Assembly (NCBI GenBank): GCA_036227345.1
Contig: CP109468.1
Location: 7,688,001-7,752,000 of the forward strand
Source: Streptomyces sp. NBC_01463
GTDB lineage: Bacteria > Actinomycetota > Actinomycetes > Streptomycetales > Streptomycetaceae
Reading direction: 5' to 3'
Length of the DNA: 64,000 nucleotides
Under the pieces are notes generated by a model, which searched no databases, had not been told where the DNA came from, and saw only the letters and a program-made list of their open reading frames with translations. Of this stretch, positions 48,630 to 57,584 are shown piece by piece (position 1 is the first letter of the stretch; every line of letters begins with the position of its first letter). A program made the translations under genes and the position numbers.

Positions 48630-51077
48630 ATGGACCGGCCACCCCCTTCTTTGAGCCAATTCGTGCTGAAGATGCACAGCCGTTGTGATCTTGCCTGCGA
48701 TCACTGCTACGTGTACGAGCACGCGGACACGAGCTGGCGCGGCCGGCCCCGGGCGGTGACGAGACAGACCCTGGCCAGGGCGGCCGACCGCATCGCGGAA
48801 CACGCCCTGGCGCACGGGCTCCCCGTCGTTCACGTCGTCCTGCACGGCGGGGAACCGCTGCTCGCCGGCCCGGAACTGATCCGGTGCGCGGCCGAGGAGC
48901 TCACCCGCGCACTCGACGGCATCAGCGCACTGGACCTGCGCATCCACACCAACGGCGTCCTCCTCAGCGAGGACTTCTGCGACCTCTTCGCCGAACTGGG
49001 CATCAAGGTAGGGGTGTCGCTCGACGGCGACCGGGTCTCCAACGACCGCCATCGCCGCTACGCCGACGGACGCACCAGCCACCCCCAGGTGCTGCGCGCC
49101 GTCGCACTGCTCAACCGCCCGGGCTACCGGCGGCTCTTCGCCGGGCTGCTCTGCACGATCGACGTGGAGAACGACCCCGTCGCCGTGTACGACGCCCTGG
49201 TGGCCCTGGACCCGCCGCGCATCGACTTCCTGCTCCCGCACGCGACCTGGGACGTGCCGCCGCCCCGGCCGCACGGATCGGTCACGCCCTATGCGGACTG
49301 GCTCGACGTGATCTACCGGCGCTGGGACGCGGCGGGCCGGCCGGTGCCGGTGCGGATCTTCGACTCGGTGCTGCGGACACTGCGCGGCGAGAGCAGTCTC
49401 ACCGAGTCGCTGGGCCTGGCCCCGGCGGATCTCGTGGTCATCGAGACGGACGGCACGTTCGAACAGGCCGACAGCCTCAAGACGGCCTACGACGCGGCAC
49501 CCGCCACCGGCATGAACCTCGTCGACCACACCCTCGACGAGGTGCTCGCCCATCCGGGCATGCTCGCCCGGCAGCAGGGTCTGGAGCAGCTCGCCGACGA
49601 GTGCCGTGCCTGCCCGGTGGTCGACTCCTGCGGCGGCGGCCTCTACGCACACCGCTACCGGACCGGGAGCGGCTTCCTCAACCCCTCGGTGTTCTGCCCC
49701 GACCTGATGGAACTGATCGTGAACATTCGTGACCGGGAAGCCGCGACGGCCGTGGTGAGCGGCCCGGAGCCGCTCGACGAGGCCGGACTCGGTGCGACGG
49801 GACTCGACGAGCTGGCCTCGGGCTTCGGCAGCGACCGGACCGTGGCCCGGCTCGTCGCGGCCCAGGCAGAGATCAACCACGAACTGCTCGCCGCCGTCGG
49901 CGAACGCGCCCCGCGCACCGACCGCACGGCGATGCAGGCCTGGGAGCTGCTGGTCGACATCGACGCGTGCGCGCCCGAGGCGCTGGACGCCGTCCTCGCG
50001 CACCCGTACACCAGGCCATGGGCGCTCGGTGTGCTCCGGGACGGGACGCGACGGGACGCCGCGGCTCCCGGCCTGGCGGAGATCGCGGCCGCCGCCGTGC
50101 TGCGGGCCCGGCGGGGCGACATGGTCGCGGTCCCCGTGCGGGAAGGACTGCTGCGCCTGCCCGGGCTCGGCTCGGTGGCGCTGCCGCCGGACGCCGCGCT
50201 CGCCGAAGTGAGCGCGGACGCCGAGGGGTTCTCGGTACGGGCGGCGGGGCGCCGTGTGCGGATCGACTGGGAGGAGGGGGTGGACGGACTCACTCCGTAC
50301 TGGCAGCCGGTGCGCGTGGTCGAACGTCCCGGCTGGTCGGTGGCGCTGGAGGACACCGACCCGCTGCGCGACCGCCACCAGTGGCCCGTCGCCCCACGGC
50401 TCTCCGCGGGCGAGGCGAAGCTCTGGGCGCAGGACCTGGCCGAGGCCTGGACCCTGATCCAGGACGAACTCCCGGGCTACGCACCGGGGGTGGCGACCGG
50501 ACTGCGGGTCGTCACTCCGCTGCACGCACCCGGGGGCAGCGATGTCAGCGCGGCGTCGCGGGATGCCTTCGGGGCGATCGGCGCGGCCCGGCCGGACACC
50601 CCGGAACTGCTGGCCCTGCTCATCGTCCACGAGTTCCAGCACGTGAAGCTGGGCGCCGTTCTGGACAGCCTCGACCTCCACCACCCCGACGACGGCGGAC
50701 GGCTGTTCTACGCGCCCTGGCGACCCGACCCGCGGCCACTGGACGGTCTGCTCCAGGGCACGTACGCGCACATCGCCGTCACGGACTTCTGGCGCGTGCG
50801 CAGGCACACGGCACAGGGCATCCTGGCGGGCGCGGCCGAAGCGCGGTTCGCCCGGTGGCGGGAGCAGACGACGCAAGCCGTGGAGGTGCTGGCCGGATCG
50901 GGGCTGCTGACCCCGCTCGGCGAGCGGTTCGTGGCCGGAATGCGCGGCACGGCCGAGACCTGGGAGACGGAAGAGGTCTCCGCCGCGGCCCTGGCCCGGG
51001 CGCGGGACTCGGCCGGGCGTCATCGCGCCGACTGGATCGCCCGCAATCCGGTGCATGGAGCGCAGCTCCGTCCTTGA
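48630..51077 (+). CDS. fxsB: FxsB: radical SAM/SPASM cyclophane maturase with C-terminal HExxH domain
   Basis: The protein is 815 aa. Cys19-x3-Cys23-x2-Cys26 (CDLACDHC) binds the SAM [4Fe-4S] cluster. HGGEPLL (about 72-78) follows the radical SAM barrel. The SPASM-like cluster has CRACPVVDSCGGG and a later FCPD Cys (about 325-352). The C-terminal half (about 400-815) is a separate domain with HEFQH near 667-671, an HExxH zinc-protease-like motif, as in FxsB proteins fused to the HEXXH family. ATG at 48630 starts PPPSLSQFVLKMHSRCDLAC without a good RBS, but a later Met would crowd the cluster motif. It should crosslink FxsA; the HExxH part might cleave or bind it. Confidence 0.95.
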   Translation: MDRPPPSLSQFVLKMHSRCDLACDHCYVYEHADTSWRGRPRAVTRQTLARAADRIAEHALAHGLPVVHVVLHGGEPLLAGPELIRCAAEELTRALDGISALDLRIHTNGVLLSEDFCDLFAELGIKVGVSLDGDRVSNDRHRRYADGRTSHPQVLRAVALLNRPGYRRLFAGLLCTIDVENDPVAVYDALVALDPPRIDFLLPHATWDVPPPRPHGSVTPYADWLDVIYRRWDAAGRPVPVRIFDSVLRTLRGESSLTESLGLAPADLVVIETDGTFEQADSLKTAYDAAPATGMNLVDHTLDEVLAHPGMLARQQGLEQLADECRACPVVDSCGGGLYAHRYRTGSGFLNPSVFCPDLMELIVNIRDREAATAVVSGPEPLDEAGLGATGLDELASGFGSDRTVARLVAAQAEINHELLAAVGERAPRTDRTAMQAWELLVDIDACAPEALDAVLAHPYTRPWALGVLRDGTRRDAAAPGLAEIAAAAVLRARRGDMVAVPVREGLLRLPGLGSVALPPDAALAEVSADAEGFSVRAAGRRVRIDWEEGVDGLTPYWQPVRVVERPGWSVALEDTDPLRDRHQWPVAPRLSAGEAKLWAQDLAEAWTLIQDELPGYAPGVATGLRVVTPLHAPGGSDVSAASRDAFGAIGAARPDTPELLALLIVHEFQHVKLGAVLDSLDLHHPDDGGRLFYAPWRPDPRPLDGLLQGTYAHIAVTDFWRVRRHTAQGILAGAAEARFARWREQTTQAVEVLAGSGLLTPLGERFVAGMRGTAETWETEEVSAAALARARDSAGRHRADWIARNPVHGAQLRP

Positions 51078-51191
51078 TCCCTTTCAAAATTGGCGGATAT
51101 GGCAGCAATTGATTGACCGGCACCGAAAGCGGAGCGGCCGGATTGGCAAATAGGCGCGTTCCTGCCGTTCCGCCGAAGATTCGATACTTCC

Positions 51192-51197
51192 TAGACT
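51192..51197 (+). promoter_or_regulatory. Candidate -10 box for fxsC-fxsT
   Basis: TAGACT lies 35 nt before the fxsC start. A poor -35 (TTCCGC, 51168-51173) is 18 bp upstream. The 149-bp fxsB-fxsC gap is also A/T-rich at its start. A separate transcript for fxsC-fxsT is possible. Confidence 0.35.
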
Positions 51198-51226
51198 GAG
51201 GTCCCACACGTGGACCGGGGGAGACG

Positions 51227-52597
51227 TTGGATCTTGAAGGTGCCGGAGCACAGGGAGATGAGCCGAGACCGTACTTCTTCCTCAGCTATGCGCATACACC
51301 CAGGAACGATCCGAAGGACAAAGATCCGAATCTCTGGGTCGAGAGATTCTACCGGGACCTGTGTGCCCACGTTCTGCAGCTGACGTCCTTGCCCGCCGGG
51401 GTTCCGGCCGGGTTTCTGGATCAGCAGATGCAGCCCGGAGAGGGATGGCAGGAGCGCCTCTCCGAATCCCTCGCGTACTGCAAGGTGTTCGTTCCGCTCT
51501 ACTCGCCGCGCTATTTCCTGAGTGAGCAGTGCGGCCGGGAGTGGTACGCGTTCTCCAGCCGTGCGGTGCACTATCAGGCTGCCCGCAGCAACGGCAGCCA
51601 GATGTCGGGAATCGTGCCGGCGCTCTGGGTTCCCGTACCGCCCAGACACCTGCCGCAGCCGGCCGAGAGACTGCAGTTCAATCACGCCGCCTTCGGTGAG
51701 GAATACGCCGACGAGGGGTTCTACGGACTGATCAAACTGCGCTATCTGCGGGACCAGTACGAAAGGGCCGTCTATCTGCTGGCCAAGCGGATAGTGAAGG
51801 TGGCGGAGCAGAGCCGGATGCCGGAGGGGGACCCGCACCAGGACTACGCCGCGGTGCCGAGTGCCTTCGGACCGCCCGGCAGGGCCCGGCAGATGGAGAT
51901 ATCCGTCCTCGCCTGTTCCCGCTCCGACCTGCCGCCCGACCGGGCACCGGACTGCTACGGGCCCGCGCAGCGGGACTGGAATCCCTACCACCCCAAATCG
52001 TCCAGGCCGCTGGCCGACCACGCCGTCGACCTCGTGCGCAACCTCGACTACCAGGTGAGGGTGGGCGAGTTCGAGGCGGAGGCCGAGCGGATGCTCGGTG
52101 CCGAGCGGCCGCAGGCCCCGGGGCTGCTCCTGCTGGACCGGTGGGCGCTGGATACCCCGCGCCGCCAGGAGCTGCTGCGGCGGCTGAGCGAGAACGGCCG
52201 GCCCTGGATCAGCGTCATGGTCCCGTGGAACAGGGACGATCCCGACTCCGGGCGCCGGGAGGCCGAACTGCGCGCCGTGGTCGAGGGGGTACTCGAATCC
52301 GGGCCCGAGGGCGAGCACGGTCACCGGTCGCACGGCGGCGGCGTCCCCACCCTGGAGGCCTTCAGCCAGGAACTCCCGGGAGCCGTGAAGTCCGCGGAAC
52401 GCCACTACGCCGCGCATGCCGAGACATTTCCGCCCGAGGGCGCGGGCGGTGCGATGCCACGACTGCTGATCGACGGCGTCGGCTACGGAAGCAGTAATTC
52501 CGCTCCATCTGTTACCGGTACGGGCCAGGACACGGGCGATACCGGCGACGGTGACGCCCCCGAGGGGGAGGACCCAGCAGATGACCGAGAACCGTGA
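51227..52597 (+). CDS. fxsC: FxsC: TIR-like protein of the FxSxx system
   Basis: The protein is 456 aa. TTG at 51227 has GGGGGAG 4 nt upstream; no ATG/GTG gives a better start. The N-terminal TIR-like fold shows YFFLSYAHTPRNDPKDKD (about 16-33), LSESLAYCKVFVPLYSPRYF (about 83-102) and CGREWYAF. The middle (about 215-350) has a second alpha/beta region (EISVLACSRSDLPPDRA, RPWISVMVPWNRDDPD). The C-terminal 40 residues are Gly/Asp/Glu/Ser-rich and disordered. It overlaps fxsT by 17 bp. TIR domains form signalling assemblies or degrade NAD; whether this one is catalytic is unknown. Confidence 0.9.
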   Translation: MDLEGAGAQGDEPRPYFFLSYAHTPRNDPKDKDPNLWVERFYRDLCAHVLQLTSLPAGVPAGFLDQQMQPGEGWQERLSESLAYCKVFVPLYSPRYFLSEQCGREWYAFSSRAVHYQAARSNGSQMSGIVPALWVPVPPRHLPQPAERLQFNHAAFGEEYADEGFYGLIKLRYLRDQYERAVYLLAKRIVKVAEQSRMPEGDPHQDYAAVPSAFGPPGRARQMEISVLACSRSDLPPDRAPDCYGPAQRDWNPYHPKSSRPLADHAVDLVRNLDYQVRVGEFEAEAERMLGAERPQAPGLLLLDRWALDTPRRQELLRRLSENGRPWISVMVPWNRDDPDSGRREAELRAVVEGVLESGPEGEHGHRSHGGGVPTLEAFSQELPGAVKSAERHYAAHAETFPPEGAGGAMPRLLIDGVGYGSSNSAPSVTGTGQDTGDTGDGDAPEGEDPADDREP

Positions 52598-55500
52598 CGG
52601 AACAGTCGTCACCTTCTACTCCTACAAAGGCGGCACGGGGCGCACCATGGCGCTCGCCAATACCGCCTGGATTCTCGCCGCCAACGGCTACCGGGTGCTC
52701 GCCGTCGACTGGGATCTCGAAGCCCCCGGACTGCACCGGTTCTTCCATCCCTTTCTCGATCTCTCCGATCTGGCCGCCACACCCGGGCTGATCAATATGA
52801 TCACCGAATACCAGGAGGAGGCGCGCAGGCCGGCGGCGCGCGATCCGGAGTGGCACCGTGAATACGCCCGGGTCCGGCCGCACGCCACTTCGCTCAACTG
52901 GGCCTTCCAGCACGGCGGAAGCCTTGATTTCCTTTCCGCGGGACGCCGCAACCGGGACTATTCCTCGACCGTGGGCCGGATGGACTGGGACGACTTCTAC
53001 GAGCGCTACGGCGGTGGCCAGTTCTTTGACGCCATGCGGGCCGACATGCAGAAACACTATGACTTCACCTTGATCGACAGCCGCACCGGACTGAGCGACA
53101 TCGCCGACATCTGCACCGTCCAGATGCCGCAGGTGCTGGTCGTCTGCTTCACCCTCAGCGACCAGAGCATCGAGGGCGCGTCCGCCGTGGCCCGCGACAT
53201 CGAGGAGCGGTTCCACGACAAGCACATACGCATCCTGCCCGTGCCGATGCGCATCGACGACGGCGAGAAGGAGAAGGCCGACGCCGGCCGGGCGCTGGCC
53301 CGGGAGAGCTTTCCCGGATTCCCCAGCGGCCTGTCCAGCGAGGAACTGGCCAACTACTGGGGCACGGTGGAGATTCCCTACCGGCCCTTCTACGCCTACG
53401 AGGAGATCCTCGCCACCTTCGGTGACGCGCCGAACATATCGAGCTCCATGCTCACCTCCTGCGAACGGCTGACCTCGGTGCTCACCGAGGGCCGGGTCAG
53501 CGCGCTGCCCGCGATGGACGAGTCGGAGCGGCTGGCCTACGTGGCCGCCTACACCCGCCGCAGGCCTGTCCCGCCGTCCAACATCGTCCTCACCTATGTG
53601 GCGGAGGACCAGATGTGGGCGGACTGGCTGGAGTCGGTCCTCACCCGGTCCGGATTCCATGTCGTGCCCGTGGACGTGCGCACCTCCCACACCGCCTGGA
53701 ACGACGCGGAATGGGCGACGGCGGGTGCCTTCCGGGTCGTCCCGGTCGTCTCGCAGGCCTACCAGAGTTCGAGCAGGGCCCGCAGTCTGTGGGAGTCCGC
53801 GCTGGGCCTCGACCCCTCGGGCAGCCGCCGCCAGCTCGTTCCGGTGCGGATCAGCGACGTACGGCTGACCATGCCGCTCAACAGCAGGGGCATCGTGGAC
53901 GTCGCCCGGCTGGACGAACGCGAGGCGGCCACCGCCGTGCTCACGGCACTGGACCGGCCCGAGGCCATCGAGTCGGCGCAGGCCGCACCCGGCGGCCCGC
54001 GCTTCCCGGGCACGGTCCCCCGGGTGTGGAACGTACGCCCCCGGCATGCCGAGTTCACCGGCCGCGGCTCCGTACTGGTGCGCCTGCGCGACCAGTTACG
54101 CGGCAGCAACCGCGCCGCACAGCATCTGCCGCAGGTCCTCTACGGGCTCGGCGGCGTCGGCAAGACCCAGGTGGCGCGGGAGTACGCGCACCGGTTCCGG
54201 GCCGACTACGACCTGGTGTGGTGGGTGGAGGCCGAGCAGCCCGACCGGGTGGTCTCGTCACTCGCGGAACTCGCCGAGCAGATGGACCTGCGGGCCGGGG
54301 AGGTGGTCGCCGAGGCGGCCAGGGCAGCACTCCAGGCGCTGCGCAGCGGGGCACCGTACGCCCGCTGGCTGCTCATCTTCGACAACGTCGAGGACCTGGA
54401 CAAGGCGCTGGAACTCTTCCCCGACGAGACCGGACCGCTCACCTCCGGGCTCTACGGCCACATTCTCGCCACCTGCCGCAACAAGCCGATCTCCGGCCGG
54501 GTGGAGCCGGTCGAGGTCGAGGTGTTCACCCGCTCGGAGAGTGTCGAGCACCTCTGCCGCAGAGTGCGGAAGCTGCCCGCGAGGGACGCGGACCGGGTGG
54601 CGGAGGCCGTCGGGGACCTGCCGCTCGCCGTGGAGGTGGCCGCGGCCTGGCTGGCCGAGACCGCCACCCCCGTCGACGCCTACGTCGAACAGCTCAGGGA
54701 GCAGAGCACCAAAGTGCTCTCCCTGGGCAGGCCCGAGGACTACGCCCTGCAGATCGGCGCCACCTGGAACATCTCCATCGCCCGGCTGCGCAACGAGTCC
54801 AGAGCGGCGGTCCGGCTCCTCGAACTGTGCGCCTTCTTCTCCGCCGAGCCGATATCGATGACCCTCATCGGCAGCGACTCGATGTTCCGCTCCCTGCTGC
54901 CGTACGACCCCGACCTCCGCGAGCGGTACATGCTGGGCCGTGTCATCCAGGCGCTCAACCGGTTCGCCCTGGCCAAGGTGGACCCGGCGGACAGCAGTAT
55001 CCAGGTCCACCGGCTCGTCCAGGCCGCCGTCCGGGCCGGACTGTCGCCCGAGGAGCGGGACACGGCCGTCCACGAGGTGCACCGCATCCTCGCCGAGGCC
55101 CGGCCGGCCCAGGGCGCCGACCAGGACAACCCGGTGAACGACCCGAGGAGCTGGCCGGCCTTCGAGCTGATCTGGCCGCACCTGGGACCTTCGGGCGTCG
55201 CCGACTGCGACGAGGCCGAGGCCCGGCAGCTCATGGTCGACCGCATCCGCTACCTCCTCAAACGCGGCGAGCTGGAGAGCGCCCGGGTGCTGGGGACCCA
55301 GCTCAACAAGACCTGGACCGAGGAGCTCGGCGAGGACGACCTGCAGACCCTCAACCTGCGCTTCGAACTGGCCAACGCCCTGCGTGCACAGGGGCGTTAC
55401 CCGGAGGCCCGCCGGATGGACGAGGACACCCTCGCCCGGCAGACCCGCCTGCTGCGCAAGGACCATCCCAGCCTGCTGATCACCACCGGCAGCCTCGCCG

Positions 55501-56540
55501 CCGACCTGCGGGCGCTGGGCCGGTTCGACGAGGCGCTGGCCCGGGACCAGAAGATCCACCACGTGATGCGCGAGACGTTCGGGGACAATCACCCCCGCAC
55601 TCTCGTCGCCGCCCACAACCTCGCCATCGACTACCGGCTGACCGGTGACAGCGAAGCGGCCCGCAGGCTCGACGACCTCACCGTGGAGCGCCGCAGCACG
55701 CTGCTCGGCGAGGACCACCCGTACACCCTGACGACCAAGGGCCACCTGGGCCGTGATCTGCGCGAGACCGGGGAGTACGAGTCCTCCGTGCAGATCCTCC
55801 GTGAGGTCAAGGCCGCCTTCGAACGGGTGCTCAACGCGGACGTGCCCGAGGCGCTGCGCACGGCCAAGAGCCTGGCCGTGTCCCTGCGCAAGGCGGGCCA
55901 CCCGCACGAGGCGAAGCTGCTGACGGAGGAGACGTACAACCGCTACCGGGAGCGGTACGGCACCAAGGTGCCCGACGCCCTCGCCTGCGGGCTCAACCTC
56001 GCGGCGGACTTCTCCGCGGTCGGCGACAAGCAGGCGGCACTGGACCTGGCCCAGCAGTCCCTGGACGGCTACCGGGCCACTCTGGGCGAGGACCATCCGT
56101 TCACCCTGGCCTGCCGCAACAACGTCGCCATCTACCTGCGGGGCATGGGAGCGGCCCAGTCGGCGGCGGAGGCCGGCGAGGAGGTCAGGTCCGCGCTGGA
56201 GGACAGCCTGGGAGCACAGCATCCCTTCACCCTCTGCGCCGCGATCAACCTGGCCAACGCCTACGGCGACCTGAACCGGCCGCAGTCGGCGGAGCGCTGG
56301 GAGCGGGCCGCTCTCGACGGCCTGCTGGACCGGTACGGTCCCGCGCACCCCGATGTGCTCGCCTGCCGCTCCAACCTGGCCGTCACCCTGCGCTCCATGG
56401 ACCGGGAGCGGGAGGCGGAGCGGCTGCGGGCCGAAGTCGTGCCCCTGGCCGTCGAGCACCTGGGGATGGACCACCCCATCGCGGTCGCGGCCCGCACCGG
56501 GCGGCGCATCAACCGCGATCTGGAACCGCAGCCGGTCTGA
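52581..56540 (+). CDS. fxsT: FxsT: MinD-like ATPase / TIR-like / NB-ARC / TPR fusion of the FxSxx system
   Basis: The protein is 1319 aa. ATG at 52581 has GGGGGAGGA upstream; GTG at 52551 lacks one. Domains in order: a MinD/ParA-type ATPase with a deviant Walker A YKGGTGRTM (about 15-23) and DWDLEAPG (about 43-50), residues 1-320; a TIR-like part starting at NIVLTYVAEDQMWADWLESV (about 335); an NB-ARC switch with VWNVRPRHAEFTGR (about 482), P-loop YGLGGVGKTQ (about 520-529) and LLIFDNVED; and repeated TPRs (ARRMDEDTLARQTRLLRKDH and similar) from about 830 to the end. It is the STAND-like partner of FxsB/FxsA. The N-terminal ATPase plus TIR makes it larger than a simple NB-ARC-TPR FxsT. It is followed by a nested terminator. 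Confidence 0.93.
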   Translation: MTENRDGTVVTFYSYKGGTGRTMALANTAWILAANGYRVLAVDWDLEAPGLHRFFHPFLDLSDLAATPGLINMITEYQEEARRPAARDPEWHREYARVRPHATSLNWAFQHGGSLDFLSAGRRNRDYSSTVGRMDWDDFYERYGGGQFFDAMRADMQKHYDFTLIDSRTGLSDIADICTVQMPQVLVVCFTLSDQSIEGASAVARDIEERFHDKHIRILPVPMRIDDGEKEKADAGRALARESFPGFPSGLSSEELANYWGTVEIPYRPFYAYEEILATFGDAPNISSSMLTSCERLTSVLTEGRVSALPAMDESERLAYVAAYTRRRPVPPSNIVLTYVAEDQMWADWLESVLTRSGFHVVPVDVRTSHTAWNDAEWATAGAFRVVPVVSQAYQSSSRARSLWESALGLDPSGSRRQLVPVRISDVRLTMPLNSRGIVDVARLDEREAATAVLTALDRPEAIESAQAAPGGPRFPGTVPRVWNVRPRHAEFTGRGSVLVRLRDQLRGSNRAAQHLPQVLYGLGGVGKTQVAREYAHRFRADYDLVWWVEAEQPDRVVSSLAELAEQMDLRAGEVVAEAARAALQALRSGAPYARWLLIFDNVEDLDKALELFPDETGPLTSGLYGHILATCRNKPISGRVEPVEVEVFTRSESVEHLCRRVRKLPARDADRVAEAVGDLPLAVEVAAAWLAETATPVDAYVEQLREQSTKVLSLGRPEDYALQIGATWNISIARLRNESRAAVRLLELCAFFSAEPISMTLIGSDSMFRSLLPYDPDLRERYMLGRVIQALNRFALAKVDPADSSIQVHRLVQAAVRAGLSPEERDTAVHEVHRILAEARPAQGADQDNPVNDPRSWPAFELIWPHLGPSGVADCDEAEARQLMVDRIRYLLKRGELESARVLGTQLNKTWTEELGEDDLQTLNLRFELANALRAQGRYPEARRMDEDTLARQTRLLRKDHPSLLITTGSLAADLRALGRFDEALARDQKIHHVMRETFGDNHPRTLVAAHNLAIDYRLTGDSEAARRLDDLTVERRSTLLGEDHPYTLTTKGHLGRDLRETGEYESSVQILREVKAAFERVLNADVPEALRTAKSLAVSLRKAGHPHEAKLLTEETYNRYRERYGTKVPDALACGLNLAADFSAVGDKQAALDLAQQSLDGYRATLGEDHPFTLACRNNVAIYLRGMGAAQSAAEAGEEVRSALEDSLGAQHPFTLCAAINLANAYGDLNRPQSAERWERAALDGLLDRYGPAHPDVLACRSNLAVTLRSMDREREAERLRAEVVPLAVEHLGMDHPIAVAARTGRRINRDLEPQPV

Positions 56541-56548
56541 GCCGCGCG

Positions 56549-56592
56549 GGCGGCGGGGCGGTCATCCGGAGCGATCCGGCCGCCCTGCCGCC
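56549..56592. terminator. Nested bidirectional terminator after fxsT
   Basis: GGCGGCGGGGCGG (56549-56561) pairs with CCGCCCTGCCGCC (56580-56592) with one mismatch. Inside, CCGGA (56566-56570) pairs with TCCGG (56575-56579). It lies between fxsT and the opposing hydrolase gene. Confidence 0.8.
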
Positions 56593-56614
56593 GCCGGCGG
56601 GTGCGACCGGACGG

Positions 56615-57478
56615 TCATCGGGTGACCCAGCCCAGCACCCGGGTCAGCACACGCAGCGCGCCGAAGTGCGCGGCTCCGCGCTCCACCACGGTCTCCGCGC
56701 CGGGGATGCGCTCGCCGAGCCAGCGGGTGTGCTGCGCCGGTGCGTACACATCGTCCTCGCCGTGCCACAGCAGCACGGGCGAGGCGATGTCCTCCGGCCG
56801 GAACCCCCAGTCGCTGCTGAACGACATGACGTCGTCGACCCAGCCGTCGGCCGAACTGCGCAGCCCCTCGGCGAAGTTGCGCACCAGCATGGCGCGGATG
56901 CCCGTGTCGGAGACGATCCCGCGGTCCGAGGCCGAGAGTCCGCGGTGCATGTCGACGACCGAACCCATCGGATCCGCCCGGATCGACGCCGACCGGCGTT
57001 CCAGTGCCGCGGTGAGCCGGCCCCGTCCGGCCGCTGCGTTGATGTACTCACGGACGTTCGACTCGGTCATGCCCTCGAACCAGTCGAGCCCGGGGGCGTC
57101 GCGGGGCGCCAGGCCGACGAGGGCGGCCGTACGGGCGACCCGCCCCGCCAGCAGGGCGGCGCAGGCGAGGGCGTGCGGCGCTCCGCCCGACCGTCCGACC
57201 ACGGCGAACTCGCCGATGCCCAGGGCGTCGGCGATGGCGGCGACATCGGCGGCCACATGGGACACGGCACGGCCGGGCAGCCGGTCGGACGCCCCGTAGC
57301 CGGGACGGTCGTAGGCGATGAGGTGGATGCCCAGCCGGTAGAGCACCGCCCCCCGCGGGGCCGGTCCGAGCCGGCTGCCCGGGGTGCCGTGGAGCAGGAA
57401 CACCGGTCTGCCGCGCGGATTCCCGAAGCGCTCCACGGCGAGATCCCTGCCGTCCTCGGTACGGATCAGCTGCTCCAT
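56615..57478 (-). CDS. Alpha/beta hydrolase
   Basis: The protein is 287 aa. ATG at 57478 follows GGGGAAGG. VFLLHGTPGSRLGP (about 26-39) is the oxyanion region, VVGRSGGAPHALACAALLAG (about 93-112) holds the nucleophile Ser, WHGEDDVYAP (about 234-243) the acid and GAAHFGAL (about 266) the His. HGTPGSR is typical of a common actinobacterial hydrolase group without known substrate. It converges on fxsT and is not part of the cassette. Confidence 0.9.
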   Translation of the reverse strand: MEQLIRTEDGRDLAVERFGNPRGRPVFLLHGTPGSRLGPAPRGAVLYRLGIHLIAYDRPGYGASDRLPGRAVSHVAADVAAIADALGIGEFAVVGRSGGAPHALACAALLAGRVARTAALVGLAPRDAPGLDWFEGMTESNVREYINAAAGRGRLTAALERRSASIRADPMGSVVDMHRGLSASDRGIVSDTGIRAMLVRNFAEGLRSSADGWVDDVMSFSSDWGFRPEDIASPVLLWHGEDDVYAPAQHTRWLGERIPGAETVVERGAAHFGALRVLTRVLGWVTR

Positions 57479-57584
57479 CCGGTGCCTTCCCCTCGGGGCC
57501 GATACGCGGTAAGTATGAGCGCCACAAGGGAAGTTGGATATAGATGCACCGGCCAGGAGGTTGTCGCGCGGGCGTGAAGCACCG

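Noticed and set aside
48621..51056. An 811-aa minus-strand frame opposite fxsB
   Set aside because: It is the shadow of a real radical SAM gene; composition is repetitive and no domain is found.
52551..52580. GTG at 52551 as the start of fxsT
   Set aside because: It lacks an RBS and lies deep in fxsC; ATG at 52581 has GGGGGAGGA and gives the usual MinD-like N terminus.
56549..56592. Mobile-element ends or an attachment site bordering the Fxs cassette
   Set aside because: The inverted repeat is a nested hairpin between convergent genes and no matching copy is seen left of fxsA, so a terminator is the simpler reading.
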